DNA of 64,000 bases, taken from assembly GCA_028583605.1 (NCBI GenBank), contig CM053333.1, forward strand, positions 25,213,302 to 25,277,301, given 5' to 3'. Positions 46,501 to 58,500 of this stretch are shown here, piece by piece; the first letter of the stretch is position 1; each line of letters opens with the position of its first letter. Source of the DNA: Dastarcus helophoroides. Lineage: Eukaryota > Arthropoda > Insecta > Coleoptera > Bothrideridae. The position numbers and the translations under genes were made by a program. Under the pieces are notes generated by a model that searched no databases, was not told the origin of the DNA, and saw only the letters and a program-made list of their open reading frames with translations.

Positions 46501-49500
46501 CCGAAAATTTGTCCACAATTTCGAAAAAATTTAATTCCATTTTAAAGTCTCCACCTTAATCTAACATTTTATATTTTTTCCTTCTCAAAATATTAAAGCC
46601 AAAATATTGCAAAGAAATTCGAAATTTGAAAAAAGTGAATTCTCAAAAAACACTCCAAATTTTTAAAGAAGTCTAACTTTTCAAAAAGGTCAAAATTTTC
46701 GAAGTCAAATTATCCAAATGAAAGTCACATCTTTCAAAAAATATAAATTGAAAAAGTTGGAACTTTAAGAGTCGAAATTAAAAAAATATAATTTTTAAAA
46801 TGGTCGAAATTTTCAAAAGAAAAGCTAAATTTTTCACAGTTAAGGTTTACAAAATAATTGACAGTTGCATGAGGTTGAATTTTCAAAAAAAAACTGAAAA
46901 CTGACAAGATTTTCAATAAAAGCCGAATTTTCAGTCTACATTTACAAAAAAAACTGAAAATTTCAAGAGAAAGAATTTTGAACAACAAAGTTGAGAGATG
47001 AGAAAAGTTGACTTTTTAAAAAAGGTGGCTATTTCAAAATAGAAATTAAAAAAAGTTGAAACTGAAAATATGACAAATCAAAATTTTCAAAAATAATCAA
47101 TGTTTTGCAAAAAGAGTCGAAGTTTTCAAGTCAATTTTTCCAAAAAAGTCATATTTAAGAAAAGTTGGAACTTTCAAACAGTTAAAATTTACAAAAAAAT
47201 AAATAAAAACTTCAAGTGACAACATTTTGAAAAAACTTCAAAATTTGAAAGTCGAATTATTTTTTTTTAAGTGGCTTCCAAAAGAGTCAAAATTAAGAAA
47301 AGTCCAATCCTGAAAAAGCTAACAAATCAAAATTGTGGTGGAACGAACTGGTCCTTGGTTATCTTTAAAAATTGAAATATAAATCTTGCCCCCTTAAAGC
47401 AAGAAAGATTTAAAAACCCAACAATGGTTGCTCTAACGCGTTTCGATAGCCAAGCTATCATCTTCAGGGAGATAGAACGCGTTAGAGCAAAAATTGTCAA
47501 AAAAAATCGATGTTTTTCAAAAAGGTCGAAGTTGTCAAAAGTTAAATTTTATAAAAAAAGCAATATTTTTCAAAAAACGACGAATTTTGAAAATATTGAA
47601 ATTTTCAAAAAAGCAGAAATTAAAAAAAATCATGTTTCTAAATGGTCAAAATTTTCAAAAAGAGCAGTTTTTTAGTCAAAATTTACAACAAAAAAATTGA
47701 AAGCTTCACAAGGCAAAATTTTGAAAAAAAGTTGAATTTTCAAAAAAAAACTGGAAACTACAAGATGTAAAATTTTGAAAAAAAAGTCGATATTTTAGAA
47801 AAGTCGAATTTTTCAAAAAGGCGACTTTTTCAAAATAGTCGAAATTTTGAAAACGTTAACGTATCAAAATGTTAAAAAAATTTGATGTTTTCCAGAAAAG
47901 TCGAAGTTTCTAAAACAAAAAATTTAAATTATCAAAATTTTGATTTTTTTTAAATAAGCGGCTTTTTCGAAATAGTCGCAATGATGAGAAGACAAAATTT
48001 TGAAAAAGTTAACAAACCAAAATTTTCAAATAAATCGATGTTTTCCAAAAAGTCGAAGTTTTTAAAAGTTAAGTTTTCTATAAAAAGTCATAGTTTTCAA
48101 AAAAGGGAGAATTTTGAAAATGTTGAAATTTTCAAAAAAGTAGAAATTCGAAAAAACATCAATTTTCTAAATGGTCGAAATTCTCAAAAAAAAGCTAAAT
48201 TTTTCAGCCAAAATTTACAAAAAAAAATTGAAAGTTTCAGGAGACAAAATTTTGAGAAAAAGCCGAAATTGGGGAAAAGTCGAATTTTCCAAAAGTCGGC
48301 TTTTTCAAAATAGTCGAAATTAAGAGAAGTCAAAATTTTGAAAAAGTTAACATCAAAATTTTCAAAGAAATCGATGTTTTCCAAAAAGTCGAAGTTTTTA
48401 AAAGTTAAATTTTCTAAAAAAAGTCATATTTTTCAAAAAAGGAAGAATTTTGAAAATGTTGGAATTTTCAAAAAAGTAGAAATTCGAAAAAACATCAAGT
48501 TTCTAAATGGTCGAAATTCTCAAAAAAAAAAGAAAAATTTGTCAGCCAAAATTTACAAAAAAAATTGAAAGTTTCAGGAGAAAAAATTTTGAGAAAAAGC
48601 CGAAATTTGAGAAAAGTCGAATTTGTCAAAAAGTCGGCTTTTTCAAAATAATCGCAATTAAGAAAAGTCAAAATTTTCAAAAAGGGCGATGTTTTCCAAA
48701 AAGTCGAAGTTTTTAAAAGTTAAATTTTCTAAAAAAGTCATATTTTTCAAAAAAAGAAGAATTTTGAAAATGTTGAAATTTTCAAAAAATTAGAAATTCA
48801 AAAAAACATCAATGTTCTAAATGATCGAAATTCTCAAAAAATAGTCGAAATTAAGAGAAGTCAAAATTTTGAAAAAAAGTTAAACCAAAATTTTCAAAAA
48901 AATCGATGTTTTCCAAAAAGTCGAAGTTTTTAAAAGTTGAATTTTCTAAAAGTCATATTTTTCAAAACAGGAAGAATTTTAAAAACGTTGGAATTTTCAA
49001 AAAAGTAGAAATTCGAAAAAACATCAATTTTCTAAATGGTCGAAAGTCTCAAAAAGAAGCAAAATTTTTCAGACAAAATTTACAAAAAAAAAAATTGAAA
49101 GTTTCAGGAGACACAATTTTGAGAAAAAGCCGAAATTTGGGAAAAGTCGAATTTGTCAAAAAAGTCGGCTTTTTCAAAATGATCGAAATTAGAGAAGTCA
49201 AAATTTTGAAAAAGTTAAATCAAAATTTTCAAAAAAATCGATATTTTCCAAAAAAGTTGAAATTTTCAAGTCAAATTTTCTAAAAAAAGTCATATTTTAA
49301 AAAACACGAATTTTGAAAATGTTGGAATTTTCAAAAAGAAGAAACTAAAAAAAAATCAATTTTCTGAATGGTCGAAATTTTCAAAAAGAGTAACATTATT
49401 TAGACAAAATTTACAAAAAAAAAATTGAAAGCTTCACGAGACAAAATGTTGAAAAAAAGTTACATTTTCAAAAAAAAAAAGGTAACTTCAAAAAATTTAA

Positions 49501-52500
49501 ATTATCGAAATTTTGATTTTTTTTTCAAATAAACGGCTTTTTCAAAATAGTCGCAATTAAGAGAAGACAAAATTTTGAAAAAGTTAACAAACCTAAATCT
49601 TCAAATAAATCGATGTTTTCCAAAACGTCGAAGTTTTTAAAAGTTAAATTTTCTAAAAAAAAGTCATATTTTTCAAAACAGGAAGAATTTTGTGGTCGAA
49701 ATTTTCAAAAAAAAGCAAAATTTTTCAGCCAAAATTTACAAAAAAATTGAAAATTTCAGGAGACAAAATTTTGAGAAAAAGTCGAAATTTGAGAAAAGTC
49801 GCATTTTTTAAAAAGTCGGCTCTTTCAAAATAGTCGAAATTAAGAGAAGTAAAAATTTTGAAAAAGTTAACGAATCAAAATTTTCAAAAATATCGATATT
49901 TTCCAAACAAGTCAAAATTTTCAAAAGTTAAATTTTCTAAAAAAAAGTCATATTTTAAAAAAAAAACACGAATTTTGAAAATGTTGGAATTTTCAAAAAG
50001 TAGAAACTCAAAAAAAATCCAATTTTCTAAATGGTCGAAATTTTCAAAAAGAGAACATTTTTTAGTCAAAATGTACAAAAAAAAATTGAAAGCTTTACGA
50101 GACAAAATTTTGAAAAAAAGTTGAATTTTAAAAAAAACTGAACTTCAAGATACAAAATTTTGAGAAAAAGTGGAAATTTTAGAAAAGTCGAATTCTTCAA
50201 AAACACGACTTTTTAAAAAAAGCGGCTTTTTCAAAAACAACAAATTAAAATTATCGAAATTTTGATTTTTTTTCAAATAAACGGCTTTTTCAAAATAGTC
50301 GAAAAATAAAATTAAAAAATAAAACTCGAAATTTCTATTACAAAAATGTTTAGAAATTGAAAATAAAAAAAACATCACTTTAGTATTTGTTGGTTCGGTC
50401 TGATTAAGTTAAATTTATGACAAAAAAAATCGAAATTTCGAGAAAAACTGAAAAAATATACAAAAAAATTTGAATTATTGAATTTGATAGTCGAAATTTC
50501 GAAAAAGAAGTCAATTTTAAAAAAGAGCCACAATTGGAAAAACATTCAAAATGTTAATAAAAAATCGGAAAAAACTGTAATTTCTATAAAAATATTTTAT
50601 TACTATTCATGTTGTGCAAAATTTTTGCACAACGTGAATAATTTAAGAATAGAATTATTAGTGGAACGAATTCGTACCAGTTAATATGGAAAATATCGGG
50701 ACAAAGTAATTAATTTATTACTTTGAAACTTGGTCATTATACATAATGACTAGCCATTGTGAATAATCTCTACTTAATTACTTTGATTGTAACATATATT
50801 CAACAACTAAATAGGCACCTGAATTTCACTGCAGTCGGCCAAAGAATTAAATTCCTTGAGGATATTCAGTATTCTTTCTAGTCTTTCGGGTTTTTCAAAG
50901 GATGCACTTTCGGATTTATGCAAAAGCATATCTTTATCTGTTGCATAACAAGTCCCCTTAAATGCGCCAAGGTAATCTACAACATTCTTTTTCATTATCT
51001 GAAAACTAGAGCAAGTGTAGCTACTCACTAACAGTCGAGGTTTTTATAATCCCTTCACAATACTTGGCGTATTCAGGATCGATTTTTGGGTAGCAATCCC
51101 TGGTCGCATACGGTGGTCCGTATTCAATCTCTCCAAAATATTTAATACATATCAAATGCTCTTCCAAATGGTTCATTATGCTTTCAGAAACATAATCAAA
51201 TTTCACGATGTCAGAGAAACAATTCCAATAACAACTCAAAACACCCTTGACGTTATTAATTGTTTCTATGACACTTCGATGAACCGATTTGGTCGGTCGC
51301 AGCATCGGACATGGGTCACCACATAACGCTTTAGCTGTTAAGGTGGCGCCATGAGCGAGCGATAAGGGGAAGTACCCGCCTTCCAGACAAACCGCTATTC
51401 TACCTTCTGCCAACCCTGATAAGTGGGATATTAAATGGGAATAAAACGCTGGCGTCAGAAGCATGCGACCCTTTAAAAAATGTCGTATAAGTATGCATTA
51501 TTTGATCATTTCCACCCCTTACTTCAGGACATCCAATACAAGCATCATATCCGGCAGCTACCACAATCAAATCTGGTCTAAATTCGTAAGCTACTGGTAG
51601 AATGATATTAAATAAAATAGCTAAATAGTCCTCATCCCCTAAACCGGTAGCGTTTAGGGGTACATTAATGTTGAAACCTTCCCCGTTGTGTTCCCCAACG
51701 TAGTTGAAGTTTCCTTCGGGTAAATTCGGCCAAAACGTCCCATTTTCGTACCGATGTATCGAAATGTACAGAACGCTAAAATGTTCCGCATTAGCTTTGT
51801 AAGGAGTGGCGGATTAATCGGACAAAGCGACCGCGTAGGGTCCCCAAGCACCAAACCGCCCCAAAATTTTAAAATATCCTTTTATTCATACAGTCCGAGG
51901 CGGGAGCAACAAATTAACTTACGAAATGCTCATTTTTTTATAGTGTCACATTGTGGTGTAGAGAAATAGCCAGCTGCTACTTCCTAAGCTGAAAATTGTT
52001 GAAAATTCGTGTACGAGCAGTATACTGATAAAACTGCTATACAATGGTCCAGTCTTAAAAATCTTGCAACCGGGGGCGTCAGCAGCGCGTTTAGTGGTAA
52101 AAAATCTAAACAACGTGAAAGTGCTTTCCTAAATATGAAATACGACAAAAAAAATGGGGAATATTATTATTAAAAAAATATAGTCAGGCCGAATTTTCCC
52201 GCAATGAATGTCGTCAGTAGCCGATAGAGCGCGCCGCTTACCCCTTTCGTCCGCTATATTCCTGTTATTTCATAGCGCGAAAATTTCAATCTGTTATTTT
52301 TGACATTTTCAGCTGTTTGTTTTATGTTTTTGCTTCTCGTTAGAAACCTATTTTCAATTGATGAGAAGTATAATCATAAAGAGCTAAAATATCAAAAATG
52401 ACAAGTCAGAATTTTCGCGCTATGAAATGGCAGGAATATGGTGGAAGAATGCCAGTCTCTTGCTGGAGAGTCTCTACTTGTTTTATAGCTCATTCAACAG

Positions 52501-55500
52501 AAAGAGTTTATTATATTTAATAATAAAATTAAAATTTGAAAAAACTCAACATTTTAAAGCAGTCGAAATTTGCAAACGATTTCAAAAAAAAGTCGAAAAA
52601 TTAAGTTAAAAAAACAGAAAAATCCTTCAATCAAAATCTACAAATATTCAAAATTTGGAAAAGTCCAAATTTTTAAAAAGATTTAATATCTGGAAAAGTC
52701 GAAATTAAAAAAAAATAGAATACATTTAGCAAAAACTGAAAATGCTGCGTCGAACTTTTTATAAAAATGGACGCTTGAAAAAACTGAAAATGTTGCGTCG
52801 AACTTTTTATAAAAATGGACGCTTGAAAAAAGTTGGAATTTTAAAGTTGAAACTGTACGACGAAAATTCAAAATTAAAAAAAAAGGTGAAAATTTTAAAA
52901 TGTAGAAAATTTGTTCAAAAGTTTAAATTTTGAGGAAAGTTGGAATTCTGAAGTTTAAATTGTCACAAAAAGTCAACATTTAGGAAAAGGGTAAGTTTTG
53001 AAATGGCTAAATTTTCAACAAAAATTCAAAACTGTAAAAACAACAACGAACAATTTTCGACAAATCAAAATTTAAAAAAAAAGTCACCTAGAAAAATCCA
53101 AATTAAAAATAAAAACGTATACATTTGGAAAAAACTGAAAATATTGAGAAGTCAAACTTTTGATAAAATGGGAAGTTAAAGAAAGTAAAAAGTTTGAAAG
53201 GTTGAACTTTTTTAGAAAAGCCTAATTTCGAGAAATTTTGAAGTTAAAATTGTCACAAAAAGTAAAAATTTAGAAAAAGTGAAAAATCTTGAAATGTCTT
53301 ATTTTAAAAACAAAATTTTAAAGTTTTAAAAAATGTTGAGAAAATTTGAACAAATCAAAATTTTCAAAAAAAAAAGTAGTTTTCAAAGAAATCTGAGGTT
53401 GTCAAACCATTCGAAATTATTCAAGAAAGGTACAAATTATTCAAGAAAAGTACAAATTTTGATACCAAAGAATAACATATTTCGAGATAAAAGTCAAACA
53501 TTTCTTGAAAAAAATCAAAATTTTCAAAAGGTCAATATTTTTTTAAAAAAGTCGAATTCTTCAGAAAAAAAACCTGAATAATTTTCAGAATTTTCAAATT
53601 TTCATCAAAATTTTGCGAAAAAGTCTAATTTTAAAAAACCAAATTTTGAGAAAAAACTGAAAACATTGACAAAAAAAATTGAAATTTTGCAAGAGTCGAC
53701 ATTTACAAACTATAAATAAGAATTCTGAGTAAAGTAGCAATTTTGAAAAAAGCAAAATTGTAAAAAAATAGAAAATTTAAAAAAAATGAAATTTTGAAAG
53801 TCGAAATTCAGAGTCAAAATTTCGAGAAAGTCTACATTAAGATCCAATATTTATAAACGACTGAATTCAAAAAAAAAATGAATACATTAAGGCAAAAAAA
53901 TGTAAACGTTGAGAAGTCGAACTTTCCATAAAAATTGGAGTTTGAAAAAGGTGGAAATTTTAAAATGTAGAAAGTTTTAAAAAAGTCTAAATTTCGAAAA
54001 AAGTTGGAATTTTGATGTTGAAATTGTCACAAAAAGCTAAAATTTAAAAAAATTTGAAATGTAGAAAATTTGTAAAATGTCTAAATTTGGAAAAAAGTTG
54101 AAATTTTGCAGTTGAAATTGTTACAAAAAATCAATATTTAGAATAAGTGGAAATTTTGAAATGATTAAATTTTCAACAAACATTCAAAATTTCAAAAAAT
54201 GTCGAAAAATTGTCGACAAATCAAAATTTTCAAAAAAAGTCAAAGTTTCAAAAGAAAGTCGAGGTTTTCAAAATATTCGAAATTGTTCAAAAAGGGTAGA
54301 AATTTTGAAACAAAAAACGTTGAACATATTTCGCGAAAAACTCAAAATTTTAAAATAGAAATTTTCTATGAAAATTTTCAAAAAGTCAACATTTCCTAAA
54401 AAGTAGAATATTTCAAATAAAAAACCGAATAATTTTCAAAAAAGGTCAGCATTTCGAAAAAAAGTAGAGATCTTAAAAAATCGAATTTGGAGAAAAAACG
54501 GAACATCGTAATTTTAAAGGAGTCGACATTACAACATATAGTATAAGTCAAAATTCTGAGAAACGAAGCAATTTTCAAAAAGAGTGGAATTTTAAAAATA
54601 TTGAGAATTTTGAAAAAAAATTGAAATTTTCAAAGTCGAAGTTTCGAAAAGAAGTTGAAATGTTAGGGCGACCTTTAAAACAAAATCGAAATATGCAAAA
54701 GGAACGAAAGTTTCAGTTTAAAACTGCAACTTGCCTAAAAAATACGATTTCTAAATTAAAAAAATCGAATCCTTCAGGAAAAATCGAAATAATTTTTAGA
54801 AAAAGTGTAATTTCAAGAAAAAGTCGAAATCATATGAGCCAAAATTTTGAAAAAGGAATAGGGACTTTCAAAAGAATTCAAAACTTTAAAAAAGTCGGGA
54901 TTAAAAGATCGAAATTGTCAAATAAATATCAAAAAAGAATGAAATTCTTTCAAAAACTGCAACGTAAGAATGTCAAAATTTTCAAAAAAAATTGAATTTT
55001 GAAAGAAAAAGTCCAAATTTAAAAAAAATCTGTTTAAAACGGTCAAAATTATAAAAAATTGTTGAACTTTTCAAAAAATTTTGTTTTTTGAAACTAAGTC
55101 GAAATTTTCAAAACACTAGAAAAAGTAAAAATTTCAAAAATTAAGATTTTCATGGTCGAAGTTTCGAAAAGAAGTTGAAATTTTCAAAAAAAAAGACTAA
55201 ATTTTTAAACACGTCAAAATGTTCGGACGAACTTTAAAAAAAAATCGAAATATGCACAAGAAACGAAATTTTCACTTTAAAATTGCAAATTGCCTAAAAA
55301 ACCATTTTCAAATAAAAACGTTGAATTCTTCAGGAAAAGTCGAAATAATTTCAGCCAAAATTTGAGAAAAGAATAGGCATTTTCAAAAGAATTCAAAACT
55401 TTAAAAAAGTCGGAATTAAAAGAGCGAAATTGTCAAAAAAATATCCAAAAAGAATGAAATTCTTTAAAAAATTGCAAATTACGTAAGAAAGTCGAAATTT

Positions 55501-58500
55501 TCAACAACAAAATTGAATTTTGAAAGAAAAACGTCAAATTTAAAAAAAAAGATGGTTGTTTAAAACAAAAGTGAAATTTTAATTGTTGAAATTTTCAAAA
55601 AATTTTATTTTTTGAAACTAGGTCGAAATTTTCAAAAAAAAAACCTGAAAACTTCAAAAAGAGTATAAATGTCAAAATTAAAAATTTTGAAAAAAATTGG
55701 AATGTTTAAAGTTAAAGATCTAAAAAAAAGTTGAAATTTTCAAAAAAAAAATTTCGAACGTCAAAGTTTTCAGACAACATTTTAAAAAAATTAGGAAGCA
55801 AAATATAAGTCAGAATTCTGAGAAAAGTATCAATTTAAAAAAAAAATTCTGAAAATATTGAAAATTTAAAAAAATTGAATTTTGAAAATCGAACTATCGA
55901 AAAAAAATTGATATTTTCAACAACAAAATTTCAAACACGTCAAAGTTTTCGGACGAATTTTTTGAAAAAAGTTAGAAATCAAAATAAAATTCAAATTTTC
56001 AAAGAATAATTGAAATTTTCAAAAAAAATTTAATTTTCAAACAACCATTAAATTTTTTTTTAAATAATTGACATTTTCAAAAAGCCCAGTTCTTCAAAAA
56101 AGCCGGAATTAAATAAAATTAAAATATTTAAAACAGTCGAAATTTGAAAAAAAAAATTGAAATGTTCAAAAAGAACGAAACTTTCAGTTCAGAAAAATTG
56201 CAAATTGCCTAAAAAAAATAACAACAAAAAAAGTCGAATTCTTTAGGACAAAGTCGAAACAATTTTCAGAAAAAGTCTACATTTCAAGAAAAGAATCGAA
56301 ATCATATGAGTAAAAATTTTGAGAAACTAAGAATTATCAAAATAATTAAAAACTGAGAAAAAAAGTCGGAATTTTGAGAGGAACGAAATTTAAAAATAAA
56401 TTTGAATTTTTGAAAGAAAGTCAAAATTTTAAAAGTTGACTGTTTAATTCAAGGTCGATACTTTAAAAAAATGTCGAATGAATTCGTCAAAAAAAAGTCG
56501 GAATTTCAAAAACCTGAATTCTGAAAGATGAAATTTTCAAAAAAAATTCGATATTTTGAAAAAGTGGAAATTTTGAAATGTTAAAATTTCGAAGAATTTA
56601 AAAAAGACCTGATATATTGAGAAATAGTCAAACTATCAAAAAAAAAGATCGAAATTTTCAAAACTAATATGACGTTTCGAAAAAAGTCGACATTTTTAAA
56701 AAAATGACAAATTCTTAAGGTATTTAAAAAGTGTCAATACTTTCCAAGAAACAAGTGGAAATTTCAATAAAAGGTTGAAATTTTCAAAACGAAACGTCGA
56801 GAAAATTATAAAATTTTGAATAAAAATCAAAATTTTCAAAATAATCAAAATTTGGAAAATTTCAAATTTTTTAAAAATCGAAACATTTCAAAATAAGTCA
56901 TAATTTTTAGAAAGTTAAAATTTTGGGAATTGGTGGAAACTGAATTTTCATAAAAGATTAATTACCGAAAAACTGGAATTTAAAAAAATTGACTTATTCA
57001 AAGAGAGTCGAAATTGTCAGCAATTCAAAATTGAAATCTTGGAAAAAAAGAGTCAAAATTTCGAATCAAGTCGGCGGTTTTAAAAAAGTAAGAATTTTCG
57101 AAGAATTCGAATTTGTCGTAATAAAATTACAAAAAAATGAGAAATTGAAAGAGAATAATTGAGAGATGGAAATCTTGAAAAAAGCGAAAGAGGCTGAAAT
57201 TAAAAAAATATGATACAATTTTTAAGAACTCCAATTTCAAAATAATCGAAATTTTCAAAAAAATGTCACAATTTTGAAAAAAGTCGAAATTTTGAAGTAA
57301 GTCAATGGTTTTAGAAATCTAAGAATTTTTAAAGAATTTGAATTTTTGCAAAATGAATTTAAAAAAAAAATTGAACAATTGAGAAATAATCAAAATCTTG
57401 GAAAAAGTGGATTTTGAAAGAGCCTGAAACTTTAAAAAAATGACACAACGTTTACAAAGCTTTTAAGAACCCCAATTTAAAAATAATATGCTTTAAAAAT
57501 GGAAATTTCGACAAAAGGTCGAAATTTTCCAAAAGAAAATCGAGAAAAAAAGGTCGAATATTTGCAAAAAGTAAATAAGGTGACAAAAGATGAAATTTTT
57601 TAAAAAGGCGAAACTTCGAAAAATGTTTCGAAGTAAAAATTTGAAAAAGCAAGTCAAAATGTACAAAGAGTCAAAATTTCGAGAAAGACAAAACTGTCAA
57701 CAAAAACCGAAATTTTCAAAAAAATTTCACAATTTTGAAAAAAGTCGAAATTTTGAAGTAAGTCAATGGTTTTAGAAATCTAAGAATTTTTAAAGAATTT
57801 GAATTTTTGCAAAACGAATTTAAAAAAAATTGAACAATTGAGAAATAATCAAAATCTTGAAAAAGTGGATTTTGAAAGAGCCTGAAACTTTAAAAAAATG
57901 ACACAACTGTTTACAAAGCTTTTAAGAACCCCAATTTAAAAATAATATGCTTTAAAAATGGAAATTTCGACAAAAGGTCGAAATTTTCCAAAAGAAAATC
58001 TAGAAAAAAAGGTCGAATATTTGCAAAAAGTAAATAAGGTGACAAAAGATGAAATTTTTTAAAAAGGCGAAACTTCGAAAAATGTTTCGAAGTAAAAATT
58101 TGAAAAAGCAAGTCAAAATGTACAAAGAGTCAAATTTCGAGAAAGACAAAACTGTCAACAAAAATCGAAATTTTCAAAAAAATGTCACAATTTTGAAAAA
58201 AGTCGATGGTTTTAGAAAACTAAGAATTTTCAAAGAATTTGAATTTTTACAAAATGAATTTAACAAAAAATTAAATAATTAAGAAATAGTCACAATCTTG
58301 AAAAAAGTGGATTTTGAAAAGGGCTGAAATTAAAAAAAAAATGACACAAGGTTTACGCTTTTAGAAATTAAAAAACATATGCTTTAAAAATGGAAATTTT
58401 GACAAAAGGTCGAAATTTTCCAAAAGCAAATCGACATTTTGAAGGTCAAATTCTCCAAAAAGTCAAAATTTTCGAAAAGGCTAAAATTTCGAGAAGAAAA

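Larger units (their letters stand above)
45538..50480. repeat. A-polar repeat in HDAC6 intron 7, with higher-order tandem units
   Basis: Between 47980 and 50130 the basic unit is organised in tandem copies of very similar order: CGATGTTTTCCAAAAAGTCG, TTCTAAATGGTCGAAATT, GAAAGTTTCAGGAGACAAA, AAGTCGGCTTTTTCAAAAT. Some copies are shortened. A segment at about 46085-46600 is inverted (T-polar). A family A palindrome is embedded at 47335-47490. Confidence 0.8.

Noticed and set aside
48000..50130. Regularly spaced repeats suggesting a CRISPR array
   Set aside because: Repeats are long, degenerate and contiguous with no unique spacers, and the context is a eukaryotic intron.
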